Under the pieces are notes generated by a model, which had not been told where the DNA came from, did not search any database, and saw nothing but the letters and a program-made list of their open reading frames with translations. Positions 49,016-57,465 of a DNA stretch of 64,000 bases are shown in pieces. The translations under genes were made by a program, and so were the position numbers. How positions within the stretch are numbered: position 1 is the first letter of the stretch; every line of letters begins with the position of its first letter. Source of the stretch: Bifidobacterium pluvialisilvae (GTDB lineage: Bacteria; Actinomycetota; Actinomycetes; Actinomycetales; Bifidobacteriaceae); assembly GCF_019331695.1 (NCBI RefSeq), contig NZ_JAHBBI010000001.1, positions 62,001 to 126,000 on the forward strand, written 5' to 3'.

Positions 49016-49138
49016 ATATTTCCTGTGCAAGCTTTGTGCCGTGCACAAGACATAAATAATACATACGAAGCGTCGAGATGCAAATCCTCGGCGTGTCGCA
49101 GCTGTCGAGACGTGCGACAAACGTGCGAAATCCGGAAA

Positions 49139-49192
49139 TTGTGGTGCTTTTCGGTCGTTTTCGGCGTGGAAAACGACCGAAAAGCACCACAA
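49139..49192 (-). terminator. Very long perfect hairpin (24-bp arms) downstream of the zinc-ribbon gene
   Basis: Arms 49139-49162 and 49169-49192 are perfect inverses around the 6-base loop GGCGTG. The core reads GGTGCTTTTCGGTCGTTTTC. It begins 43 bases past the stop of the minus-strand gene ending at 49235. Only TTTCC follows, so an ordinary terminator is possible, but the stem is unusually long and perfect. Confidence 0.6.
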
Positions 49193-49234
49193 ATCGCCGA
49201 TGCCGGGTCTTTCGGACCGTGCATCGGCGTCCGG

Positions 49235-49744
49235 CTACAGCTCGCGCTGCATGGGGCCGTGCCAGGAGACGTTGGGGCAGATGACGTCATTGTCGTGCAG
49301 GCCGCCGAGGCGTACGCAGTCGTCGCAGCGTGCGACGAAGCAGTATGGGCACAGGACGTGGCAGTCCTTGCACGCCACCTTCTTGCAGTCCACGCAGCGT
49401 ACGTAGAAGCGGTCGTCCTTGTGGACGAGTTTATGGCAGACGCAGCAGGTGTCGATGATGCCGTTCTTGTCGAATGCGAACCAGGTGTGCCGCTTGATCC
49501 AGCCGCCGTACCTGGATTCCTCGGGCGCGGTGATGACGGTGTCTGGCGGCATGTCCATGATGTTGCGGCCGGGGGCATAGGGGATGATCGGATTGTTTAT
49601 CAAGACTTCGTAGGGAATGGTGCGGGTGGCGGGGCCTTGTCCCGTTGGTGCGTCGGCGGTCTTTTGCTCGTTCTTTCGTTTCGTCGTCCTGATGGCCATG
49701 AAAATGCAGAACGCGATGAACGCGAGCATGATGATAAGGAACAT
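49235..49744 (-). CDS. Membrane-anchored cysteine-rich (zinc-ribbon/B-box-like) protein
   Basis: 169 residues. One N-terminal TM segment (MFLIIMLAFIAFCIFMAI), a basic linker and a C-terminal domain with a dense Cys/His pattern: TCCVCHKLVHKDD, CVDCKKVACKDCHVLCPYC and ARCDDC, resembling paired zinc ribbons or B-box fingers. The cytoplasmic fingers would bind two zinc ions. The start at 49744 puts the TM segment at the N-terminus; the longer frame to 49822 overlaps the glnA terminator. Function unknown. Confidence 0.7.
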   Translation of the reverse strand: MFLIIMLAFIAFCIFMAIRTTKRKNEQKTADAPTGQGPATRTIPYEVLINNPIIPYAPGRNIMDMPPDTVITAPEESRYGGWIKRHTWFAFDKNGIIDTCCVCHKLVHKDDRFYVRCVDCKKVACKDCHVLCPYCFVARCDDCVRLGGLHDNDVICPNVSWHGPMQREL

Positions 49745-49809
49745 GAGCGGACTTTCGTTATGACGGTGTAAAGGCGGAATATCGGCGGCGGAAAAGGCGG
49801 CAAAACAAA

Positions 49810-49847
49810 TGGGCCGGTTCATTCGACAATGCGAATGAACCGGCCCA
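49810..49847 (-). terminator. Terminator of glnA
   Basis: TGGGCCGGTTCATTCG pairs perfectly with CGAATGAACCGGCCCA (16 bp) around a 6-base loop. On the minus strand it is followed by TTTGTTTTG. Confidence 0.92.
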
Positions 49848-49914
49848 TTGGCTACCTATTGGCTGCCCCTATAAACGTAATCACCATGATTCCGATGATT
49901 ACCGGGACGACCGA

Positions 49915-51363
49915 TCAGATGTGGTAGTAGAGCTCGTACTCGAGCGGGGTCGGGGCCAGGCGGGCCTGGTCGATTTCGCCGCGCTTGAGGTCGATCCACG
50001 TCTCGATGAGGTCCTCGGTGAAGACGTCGCCGGCGTTGAGGAAGTCGTGATCCTCTTCCAGGGCGTCCATGGCCTCGGCCAGGGAGCTCGGCACCTGCTT
50101 GATGCCGGCGTGCTCTTCCGGCGGCAGCTCGTAGAGGTCCTTGTCGACCGGCTCCGGGGGCTCGATGTGGTTGAGGATACCATCGAGACCGGCCATGAGC
50201 TGGGCGGAGAAGGCGAGGAACGGGTTGCAGGACGGATCCGGAGCGCGGAACTCGATGCGCTTGGAGGCGGGGGAGGTGCCGGCCAGCGGAATACGGATGG
50301 CGGCGGAGCGGTTACGGGCGGAGTACACGAGGTTGACAGGAGCCTCGAAGCCCGGAACCAGACGGTGGTACGAGTTGAGCGACGGGTTGGTGAAGGCAAG
50401 CACGGAGGAGGAGTGCTTGATCAGGCCGCCGATGTACCAGCGAGCGATGTCGGAGAGCCCGCCGTAGCCCTTCTCGTCGTAGAAGAGCGGCTTGCCGTCC
50501 CTCCACAGGGACTGGTGGCAGTGCATGCCGGTGCCGTTGTCGCCGGCGATCGGCTTCGGCATGAAGGTCACGGACTTGCCGTTGAGGAAGGCGGTCTCGT
50601 GAACGACGTACTTGTACTTCATCAGGTCGTCACCCGCGTGCTGCAGGGTGTTGAAGCGGTAGTTGATTTCCTGCTGGCCGGCGCCGCCGACCTCGTGGTG
50701 AGAGCGCTCGAGCTGCAGGCCGACCTTCTGCAGGTTGGCGACCATGTCGTCGCGCAGGTCCTGGTAGTGGTCGATCGGCGGGACCGGGAAGTAGCCGCGC
50801 TTCACACGGTTCTTGAAGCCGATGTTCGGGGTGCCGTCCTCTTCGGTGTCGACGCCGGAGTTCCACGGAGCCTCGATGGAGTCCACCTCGTAGAAGGAGC
50901 GCTGCATGGTGTTCTCGAAGCGCACCTTGTCGAAGATGAAGAACTCGGCCTCAGGAGCGAAGGAGGCGGTGTCGGCGATGCCGGTGGACTTCAGGTAGGC
51001 TTCGGCCTTGGCGGCGACCTGACGCGGATCGCGCGAGTACGGCTCGTCGGTCAGCGGGTCGACGATGGAGAAGGCCACGTTGAGGGTCTTGTGCTTGCGG
51101 AACGGGTCGACGTAAGCGGTGGTCACATCGGGAACCAGCTTCATATCGGACTCGTTGATGGCCTGGAAGCCCTGCACCGAAGAGCCATCGAACGGCATGC
51201 CGTCGGTGAAGGCGTTGTCGGTGAACTCGCTGGCAGGCACGGTGAAATGCTGCTGGACGCCGATGAGGTCGGTGAAGCGGACGGAGACATACTCGATGCC
51301 TTCCTTGTTGATCAGCGCTTCGACTTCTTCAGGCGTGTGGGCGAAAATCTTATTCTCTGCCAC
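49915..51363 (-). CDS. glnA: Type I glutamine synthetase
   Basis: 482 residues. Forms glutamine from glutamate, ammonia and ATP; dodecameric, cytoplasmic. Family signatures are [17 protein letters not shown] near the N-terminus, the ATP-binding [16 protein letters not shown], and RSAAIRIP. The tyrosine adenylylation loop is conserved ([11 protein letters not shown]), so GlnE-type control is possible. ATAAAGGAGCG precedes the ATG. Upstream lies GTTTCGCGAAAC at 51448-51459, a perfect 12-bp palindrome of possible regulatory value. Terminated by the 49810-49847 hairpin. Confidence 0.97.
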   Translation of the reverse strand: MAENKIFAHTPEEVEALINKEGIEYVSVRFTDLIGVQQHFTVPASEFTDNAFTDGMPFDGSSVQGFQAINESDMKLVPDVTTAYVDPFRKHKTLNVAFSIVDPLTDEPYSRDPRQVAAKAEAYLKSTGIADTASFAPEAEFFIFDKVRFENTMQRSFYEVDSIEAPWNSGVDTEEDGTPNIGFKNRVKRGYFPVPPIDHYQDLRDDMVANLQKVGLQLERSHHEVGGAGQQEINYRFNTLQHAGDDLMKYKYVVHETAFLNGKSVTFMPKPIAGDNGTGMHCHQSLWRDGKPLFYDEKGYGGLSDIARWYIGGLIKHSSSVLAFTNPSLNSYHRLVPGFEAPVNLVYSARNRSAAIRIPLAGTSPASKRIEFRAPDPSCNPFLAFSAQLMAGLDGILNHIEPPEPVDKDLYELPPEEHAGIKQVPSSLAEAMDALEEDHDFLNAGDVFTEDLIETWIDLKRGEIDQARLAPTPLEYELYYHI

Positions 51364-51447
51364 AATCGCTCCTTTATTCGTGAGAACTTACGTATGAAGA
51401 ATGTACTCTCCGATATTTCCCACAGGGTGCCGTTGGGTTACGAGAAT

Positions 51448-51459
51448 GTTTCGCGAAAC
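51448..51459. promoter_or_regulatory. GTTTCGCGAAAC palindrome upstream of glnA
   Basis: A perfect 12-bp palindrome 85 bases before the glnA start, followed by A/T-rich sequence. It does not match the AmtR or GlnR consensus as remembered. The remaining 51364-51642 interval holds no other recognised element. Confidence 0.4.
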
Positions 51460-51642
51460 GAAAAAACGGGGAAAAACGTGTGTCAGTATTTGATATGACC
51501 TTGACAACCGTTTGAAACATTCGCCGTGCTGCCGCCGATATGGGGGACAACCGGGGTGACAACGGCGATTGCGTGGAACGTGGCCGCCATATTACTTGCC
51601 GATGGCCGTCATTGGAAGACCCTATGGGCGGCTGATATGAAA

Positions 51643-51684
51643 AATGTCGGCAATGTCACATTTCGTGCATTGCCGACATTGTTT
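51643..51684 (-). terminator. Terminator of the DUF4191 gene
   Basis: AATGTCGGCAATG and CATTGCCGACATT pair over 13 bp with a 12-base loop. On the minus strand it runs into TTTTTCAT; a GTTTT on the plus strand makes it partly bidirectional. Confidence 0.88.
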
Positions 51685-51731
51685 TGGCGTGCGGTTCCGC
51701 AATTCGAGATTGCGGTGGCCTGCCGTGTCGT

Positions 51732-52451
51732 CTACTTGCCTCGCATGGCGCGGCGGCTGACGTGCACCTTGGTGGGGTCCATGCCCTTCGGGATGCCCAT
51801 GGTGTTCTTGGCCTGCAGGGTCTTGAGACGGGAGTTGAGCTCGTCGACCTCGTACTTGGTGAGCTTGACCTTCTGCTTGAGCACGGTCTTCTGCAGCTTG
51901 CTGATCGGCACCTGCTTCTCGCCCTCGCCGACGGAGATCTTGATGATCGGGATCTCGGAGCCGCGGGTGATGCGCCTGATCTTCAGCTCCTCCTTGTCCA
52001 TGGCCTTCATCACGCGGCCGTACTCGCCCTCGGCCACGAGGTACACGCCGGTGCGACCGGTGCCGCGCCAGATGGCGTCCTTGGTCTTGGCGTCCACCCA
52101 GATCGGCTCCTGCGGGAAGGAGAAGCCGGCCTTGGTGATGTTGCTCAGGATCGCGCCGGTGGCGCCGGGCTTGCCCTCCATCTGACGGTAGCCGACCTTG
52201 TCGGCGCGGCGGGTGAGCACCGTGGTGCCCAGCAGCAGACCGACCATGACGCCGAGGATGATGGTGAAGATGTCGGTGATCCACGAGAACCAGAGCAGGG
52301 CCACGACCACGGCCACGATGATCGGGAGCGCGACGGCGCCGGCGATGAGCCACGGCAGCTGCTTGTCGTCCCGGGCGGTGAACTTGTAGATCTGGATGAT
52401 CTGGCTGATGGTGCCTTGCTTCTTCGGCTTCTTTTCGTTCTTCTCTGCCAT
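51732..52451 (-). CDS. DUF4191 family membrane protein
   Basis: 239 residues, an actinobacterial family of unknown function. A basic N-terminus (MAEKNEKKPKKQGTISQIIQIY), two TM segments around residues 28-75, then a cytoplasmic domain with WRGTGRTGVYLVAEGEYGRVMKAM and a Lys/Arg-rich end. The ATG at 52451 follows AAAGGAC. In many actinobacteria it sits near lipoate or central-metabolism genes; here it lies between glnA and lpdA. Confidence 0.88.
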   Translation of the reverse strand: MAEKNEKKPKKQGTISQIIQIYKFTARDDKQLPWLIAGAVALPIIVAVVVALLWFSWITDIFTIILGVMVGLLLGTTVLTRRADKVGYRQMEGKPGATGAILSNITKAGFSFPQEPIWVDAKTKDAIWRGTGRTGVYLVAEGEYGRVMKAMDKEELKIRRITRGSEIPIIKISVGEGEKQVPISKLQKTVLKQKVKLTKYEVDELNSRLKTLQAKNTMGIPKGMDPTKVHVSRRAMRGK

Positions 52452-52561
52452 GATGTCCTTTATATACAGCGTTTCTATATAGCGTTCGTCGGGGTTGAGA
52501 CTTGTGCTGAAAGACCAGTGTACTTGGTTTCCTGCCAAATGACACCGTCCCGCGGCACGGC

Positions 52562-54037
52562 CTAGCGCATGTGCAGCGGCCGTCCGTCGGCCTTGAGCAG
52601 CGCCTCGCCCAATGCCTCGCCGAACGTGGGATGCGGATGGATGAGGCGGGCGGCGTCGCTCAGCGGCACCGCGTTGCCGACGAGCTGCTCGGCCTCGCCG
52701 GCCAGTTCGTTGACCTCCGGGCCGACCATGTGCACGCCCACGACGACGCGCGCCGTTCCGGCCTTGCCGGCGGGCACGGCGCCGATCACCGTGACCGAGC
52801 CGTTCTCGCCGGTCATGAGCGTACGCGCGTTGCCGGTCATCGGATAGATGGTCTCGGTCACGTCCTCATAGCGGTCGTCCGCCTGCGCCTGGGTCTTGGT
52901 CAGGCCGACGGCGGCGGCCTCGGGGGAGGAGAACACGACGCGGGGGATCGTCTCCTCGCGCACCGGGGACGGGTCGAGCCCGGCGATGGCCTCGGCCGCG
53001 ACGATGCCCTGTTCGAAGGCGCGGTGGGCGAGCTGGTAGCCGCCGGTGATGTCGCCCACCGCCCAGACGTTGGCGAGGTTCGTGCGTCCGAGCCCGTCGA
53101 CGCTCACGTACCCCGCATCGTCGCGGGCGATGCCGAGCCCGTCGAACCAGGGGGCGTCCGTGTTGGGGTCGCGGCCGATCGCCACGAGCACGATCTGCGC
53201 GGCTGTGGTCCTGTCCTCGGTGGTCTTCCCGCTCGTCACCCGGTAATGCACGGCGGCACCGAGGTTCACGCCCGTATCCATGCCGGTCACCCCGGCATGG
53301 GTGACGACGTCGATGCCGCGGCGTTTGAGTTCGCGCGTCATCGTGGCGCTGGTCCGGCGGTCCCAGTTCGACAGCACGCCGTTCCGGCGGGCCAGCAGGG
53401 TCACACGGCTGCCGGCCGCGTTCCACAGGCTGGCGAATTCCAAGGCGACGGCGCCCGAACCGACGATGATGACGTCGTCGGGGAATTCGTCGAGTTCGAG
53501 TGCGGCGTCGGAATCGATGACGCTTTGCGAGAAGGGGATGCCCGGCAACGGTCGCGGACGGGAGCCGGTCGCCACGATGACGTGGCGGGCCGTGACGATG
53601 TGGGGGGCGTCATCCTGCGAGGTGATGGTCACGGCGTATGCGGCGTCGCCGACGCGTTCGACGGCGTTCGCCTCGCCATGGACCATGTCGACGCCACGGA
53701 ACCGCAACAGGCCGGACAATCCCTCGACGACGGTGCGCACCGTCTTCCGGCGGTAGTCGCGCAATGCCCCGAAGTCGATGCCGTTGACCGACATGTCGAT
53801 GCCGTACCGCGAGGCATGGCGTCCCTGTTCGACGCTGCGCGCGGCCGTGATCAGGGCCTTCGTGGGAATGCAGCCGCGATTCAGACAGGTGCCGCCCGGC
53901 CGTTCGTCCCGTTCGACGAGTGCGACGTGCAGCCCCAGCTCCCTGGCGCGCAGGGCGGCGGAATACCCGCCCGGGCCCGCGCCCACGATGACGACGTCGT
54001 AATCCACGGAATCGGTCTCAACAACGGTGTCGGTCAT
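52562..54037 (-). CDS. lpdA: Dihydrolipoyl dehydrogenase
   Basis: 491 residues. FAD-binding VIVGAGPGGYSAAL near residue 16, the redox-active disulfide GGTCLNRGCIPTK, the NAD-binding VIIVGSGAVALEFASLW, and the C-terminal catalytic His-Glu region HPHPTFGEALGEALL. E3 enzymes reoxidise dihydrolipoamide in 2-oxo-acid dehydrogenase or glycine-cleavage complexes. Bifidobacteria lack most such complexes, so its partner is unclear. GAAGGAGATTCCATC-type sequence (AAGGAGA) precedes the ATG. It runs in the same direction as DUF3043 upstream and is separated from it by a terminator. Confidence 0.95.
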   Translation of the reverse strand: MTDTVVETDSVDYDVVIVGAGPGGYSAALRARELGLHVALVERDERPGGTCLNRGCIPTKALITAARSVEQGRHASRYGIDMSVNGIDFGALRDYRRKTVRTVVEGLSGLLRFRGVDMVHGEANAVERVGDAAYAVTITSQDDAPHIVTARHVIVATGSRPRPLPGIPFSQSVIDSDAALELDEFPDDVIIVGSGAVALEFASLWNAAGSRVTLLARRNGVLSNWDRRTSATMTRELKRRGIDVVTHAGVTGMDTGVNLGAAVHYRVTSGKTTEDRTTAAQIVLVAIGRDPNTDAPWFDGLGIARDDAGYVSVDGLGRTNLANVWAVGDITGGYQLAHRAFEQGIVAAEAIAGLDPSPVREETIPRVVFSSPEAAAVGLTKTQAQADDRYEDVTETIYPMTGNARTLMTGENGSVTVIGAVPAGKAGTARVVVGVHMVGPEVNELAGEAEQLVGNAVPLSDAARLIHPHPTFGEALGEALLKADGRPLHMR

Positions 54038-54098
54038 GATGGAATCTCCTTATGTCATATCACGAATCACAACAATGCGAATCAAACAGCGGCCAATG

Positions 54099-54138
54099 AA
54101 AAACGTCGATACCCAGCCTAATTCGGCGGGCATCGACG
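54099..54138 (-). terminator. Terminator of the DUF3043 gene
   Basis: CGTCGATACCC (54104-54114) pairs with GGGCATCGACG (54128-54138) with one mismatch. The minus strand continues into TTTTT. Confidence 0.82.
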
Positions 54139-54192
54139 CAAACGGCAAACGACGATGGTTTCGCGTGCAGCGTCACGACATCATGACGCGCA

Positions 54193-54810
54193 TCACTCCG
54201 GCCACACGCCACGCTTCGGATTGCGCGGACGGGGAAGACGCCAACGACGCATCTGCATGGCGCGCGACCATGCGTAGCTGGCCGAACGCGTGCCCTTGGC
54301 CACGGACTTCTCGCCGAACTTGGCGATGAGCTTCTTCTTCAGGCCATGCCACATGATGGCCACGTCGACGATGGCGGCGAAGAAATACGCGTACATCACG
54401 ATCATCAGCGGCCTCGTCAGCTGCGGGTTCGACGACGTGATGAACATCGAGGCGACCAGCATGATGATGATGAACGGCATCATGAACTCCGCCAGATTCC
54501 AGCGGGCATCCACATAGTCGCGGATGTAGATGCGGTAGTCGATCTGCTCGGTCTTCGGCATATGATGCAGGTCGCCGCTCTTCATGGCGGCGTATTCGGC
54601 ATCCTGCTTCTCACGAAGCTTCGCCTTCGCGGCCTTGTTGCTGGCCTTGCGGTCCTTCGGCACCAGCGGACGGATCTTCGCGGCCTGCGCGTCCTTCATC
54701 TTCGGGGTGGGACGGTTCTTCTTGCCGTTGTTCGACTTCGGCTCGCTCTCGGCCGGGGTTTCCTCAGACTTTTCCTTGTCTTCTGAACGTTTGAAGGGGT
54801 TCCATGTCAT
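54193..54810 (-). CDS. DUF3043 family membrane protein
   Basis: 205 residues, an actinobacterial family of unknown function. A highly charged N-terminal half (KSEETPAESEPKSNNGKKNR), the conserved IYIRDYVDARWNLAEFMMP, two TM segments (about 115-160) and an Arg-rich end. The length and the RDYVDAR motif are family-typical. The divergent partner is the M20 dipeptidase, 90 bp away, so the promoters overlap in a short region. Confidence 0.9.
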   Translation of the reverse strand: MTWNPFKRSEDKEKSEETPAESEPKSNNGKKNRPTPKMKDAQAAKIRPLVPKDRKASNKAAKAKLREKQDAEYAAMKSGDLHHMPKTEQIDYRIYIRDYVDARWNLAEFMMPFIIIMLVASMFITSSNPQLTRPLMIVMYAYFFAAIVDVAIMWHGLKKKLIAKFGEKSVAKGTRSASYAWSRAMQMRRWRLPRPRNPKRGVWPE

Positions 54811-54900
54811 GCGAACAGGTTACGGTGACGCCTAGACTCTCCACGGCGCGAAACCCGTGGGACACACCGCACACACACCGCATATATAAAGGAGGACGGC

Positions 54901-56271
54901 ATGGCGGACATCACCACCGACGAACTGCGTGCACGCATCGATAAGGACTGGCAGCGGGTCGTCGACGCATTGAGCGAGAAGATCGCGCTCGGATCGGTCT
55001 CGGCGAAGGGCATCACCGGAGAACACATGAAGCGGTCCGCCGAGTTCGTGGCCGACCTGCTGGCCAAGGAGGGCGTCGACGCCCGCGTGGTGCAGTCCGC
55101 CAACCCGGACGGCACTCCCGGCGCATGGGAGGTCGTCGGCTCCCGCATCGTCGACCCGAACGCCCCCACCGTGCTGCTCTACGCCCACCACGACGTGCAG
55201 CCCGTGCCCGATCCGACCGAATGGGACACCGACCCGTTCACCGCCACCGCCAAGGACGACGGCCGCCTCTACGGCCGCGGATCCGCCGACGACGGCGGCG
55301 GCATCGCCATCCACTCCGGCGCGCTGCACGCGCTCGGCGACGACCTCGGCGTGAACATCAAGGTGTTCATCGAAGGCGAGGAGGAGATGGGCTCGCCCAG
55401 CTTCATCCCGTTCATCGAAGCCCACAAGGACGAATTCGAATCCGACGTGATCATCGTGGCCGACTCCGGCAACTGGTCGGCCGAGATCCCCTCGCTCACC
55501 ACGTCGCTGCGCGGCAACACCTGCGTGGACGTGACCGTGCGCGTACTCGGCCACCCCGTGCACTCCGGCCAGTTCGGTGGCCCCATCCTCGACGCCAACA
55601 CGCTCGCCTCCATGCTCATCGCCTCCATGTACGACGCGGACGGCAATCTCGTGGTGCCCGGCGTCGCCTCCGAGGAGCCGATCGGCGGCCTGCAGCGCGA
55701 CCTCGACGAAGCTTCCCTCCGCGCCGACGCGGCCGTGGTGGACGGCTACCGGCTCGCCGGCACCGATTCGCTCGCCTCCCGCCTGTGGACCAAGCCCAGC
55801 GTCACCGTCATCGGCTTCGACGCCCACCCGGTCGACGGCTCCTTCAACGTGATCGCCGACGCCGCGCGGTTCCGCCTCTCCATGCGCACCTCGCCCAACC
55901 AGAAGCCCGCCGAAGCACAGCGGGCGCTCGCCGACTTCCTCGTCTCGCACGCGCCGTTCGGCGCCGAAGTGAGCGTCGAACCGTTGGAGAACGGCCAGGG
56001 CTGGGCCATGGACCCGGACAGCACCGCCGTGAAGGACGCCGAGGAGGCGCTCGCCGAGGCGTTCGAGACCGAGCCGGCCAACAAGGGCGAGGGCGGCTCC
56101 ATCCCGTTCATCCCCGAACTGCAGCGCATCTTCCCCGGCGCGCAGGTGCTCGTCACCGGCCCCGAGGACCCGAAGGCCAACGCCCACAGCCCCAACGAGT
56201 CCATCGACCTGGCGAGCCTGAGGAAGAACATCCTCGCCGAGGCGCTCATCCTCGCCAAGCTCGCCAAGTAG
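54901..56271 (+). CDS. M20-family metallo-dipeptidase
   Basis: 456 residues, a two-domain zinc peptidase of the M20A/CNDP type hydrolysing dipeptides in the cytoplasm. Metal-ligand residues are visible: LYAHHDVQP (His and Asp), YGRGSADDGGG (bridging Asp), EGEEEMGSP (catalytic Glu and ligand) and VADSGNW (Asp). The dimerisation domain lies at about 195-340 (VRVLGHPVHSGQFGG). AAAGGAGGACGGC precedes the ATG. The R2 repeat complex follows the stop codon. Confidence 0.93.
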   Translation: MADITTDELRARIDKDWQRVVDALSEKIALGSVSAKGITGEHMKRSAEFVADLLAKEGVDARVVQSANPDGTPGAWEVVGSRIVDPNAPTVLLYAHHDVQPVPDPTEWDTDPFTATAKDDGRLYGRGSADDGGGIAIHSGALHALGDDLGVNIKVFIEGEEEMGSPSFIPFIEAHKDEFESDVIIVADSGNWSAEIPSLTTSLRGNTCVDVTVRVLGHPVHSGQFGGPILDANTLASMLIASMYDADGNLVVPGVASEEPIGGLQRDLDEASLRADAAVVDGYRLAGTDSLASRLWTKPSVTVIGFDAHPVDGSFNVIADAARFRLSMRTSPNQKPAEAQRALADFLVSHAPFGAEVSVEPLENGQGWAMDPDSTAVKDAEEALAEAFETEPANKGEGGSIPFIPELQRIFPGAQVLVTGPEDPKANAHSPNESIDLASLRKNILAEALILAKLAK

Positions 56272-56310
56272 CGGGCCGACTCCCTCGGGAGGGCGCTTCT
56301 TCCCCATTGG

Positions 56311-56348
56311 CTCCCCTCGCTGAGGGGAGCCGTCGGCGTAGCCGCCTT
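56311..56348. repeat. Truncated R1-type repeat
   Basis: GGCTCCCCTCGCTGAGGGGAGCC, then GTCGGCGTAGCCGCC; the element breaks off where the tandem repeats at 56354 begin. Confidence 0.65.
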
Positions 56349-56353
56349 CTCTT

Positions 56354-56640
56354 CTTGTCATCGTGAGCGCGTCCGCCTTCTTCTTGTCATCGTGAGCGCG
56401 TCCGCCTTCTTCTTGTCATCCTGAGCGGAGGGCGGAGCCCGTAGTCGAAGGATCTTGTTCCCCGTATGGTCCAGGATCCTTCGACTCCGCCGCAAGCGGC
56501 TGCGCTCAGGATGACAAATAGTGGTGCGGCTGCGCTCAGGATGACAGAAGATGGTGCGGCTGCGCTCAGGATGACAGAAGATGGTGCGGCTGCGCTCAGG
56601 ATGGTGGAATCCACATTCCCGCTCAGGATGACGGTTGCTA
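56354..56640. repeat. Expanded R2 element with tandem arrays on both arms
   Basis: The core palindrome (CATCCTGAGCGGAGGGCGGAG and GTCGAAGGATC against GGATCCTTCGAC and GCTCAGGATGAC) spans about 56412-56515. Upstream, a 29-bp unit beginning CTTGTCATCGTGAGCGCG repeats at 56354 and 56383 and leads into the core at 56412. Downstream, a 30-bp unit TGCGGCTGCGCTCAGGATGA... repeats from 56525, 56555 and 56585, with a variant first copy from about 56495 and a last tail at 56620. Each array is an amplified piece of the adjacent arm. Confidence 0.85.
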
Positions 56641-57441
56641 CCGCATGACCAGACCGCCGTCGGCGCGGAGGGTCTGGCCGGTGATGAAGGCGGCGTCGTC
56701 GCCGGCCAGCATCACCACGGCGCCGGCGATGTCGTCGGCGGTGGCGAGACGTCCCAGCGGCGTCATCGCCACGATGCGTTCGCGCACGTCCTCCGTGGTG
56801 GCGCGGCTCGAATCCGTGCCCGCGGTGAGTCCCGCCGCCACGGCGTTCACGCGGATGCCCCACTTGCCCAGCTCCTGTGCGAGCGAGCGGGTGAACCCTA
56901 CGAGCGAGCCCTTCGCCGCCGTGTAGTCGTGGTAGGGCACGATCGGCGCGTCCACGAGATTGCTGGACACGTTGACGATCGCACCGCCTGCCTGACGGCG
57001 CATACGCGGCAGACATGCGGCGCACGTGTTGTAGGCGCCGCGCAGGCATCCGTCGATCTGCTCGCGGTAGTCGTCCCACGTGATGCCGTCGAACGTGCGA
57101 CGCCGGCGCGGGTCGAACGAGTAATGGCTCAGCGCGTTGTTGACGAGGATGTCGATGCCGCCGAACGTCTCCTCCGTGAACGCGGCCAGCGCCCGCGTCT
57201 GTTCCTCGTCGCGCACGTCGGCCCTGAACACGGCCACGCGGCCTTCGGCATCGGTCTCCTGTTCGATGGCGGTGGCCGTGGCGAGGGCCCGTTCGTCATT
57301 GCTCAGATAGTCGATGACCACGGCCGCGCCGAGTTCGGCGAACCGGCGCGCGATGGCCGCGCCGATGCCGCGGCTCGCGCCGGTGACGATCGCCGCCTTG
57401 CCGGCGAACGGGGCGGCGGGGGATGGGACTGCTGTTGTCAT
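56638..57441 (-). CDS. SDR-family oxidoreductase (3-oxoacyl-ACP-reductase-like)
   Basis: 267 residues. GASRGIG cofactor motif, NNAL in place of the usual NNAG, the catalytic Ser in NVSSN and YTAAK. The cofactor and substrate cannot be fixed, but FabG-like proteins act on keto or aldehyde groups. It is 24 bp downstream of the LuxC-like gene on the same strand and thus the third gene of a probable luxE-luxC-SDR operon, where it could act on the aldehyde or a related acyl intermediate (inference). The expanded R2 element overlaps its 3' end. Confidence 0.85.
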   Translation of the reverse strand: MTTAVPSPAAPFAGKAAIVTGASRGIGAAIARRFAELGAAVVIDYLSNDERALATATAIEQETDAEGRVAVFRADVRDEEQTRALAAFTEETFGGIDILVNNALSHYSFDPRRRRTFDGITWDDYREQIDGCLRGAYNTCAACLPRMRRQAGGAIVNVSSNLVDAPIVPYHDYTAAKGSLVGFTRSLAQELGKWGIRVNAVAAGLTAGTDSSRATTEDVRERIVAMTPLGRLATADDIAGAVVMLAGDDAAFITGQTLRADGGLVMR

Positions 57442-57465
57442 GATGATGCTCCCGGAAAATATCGG

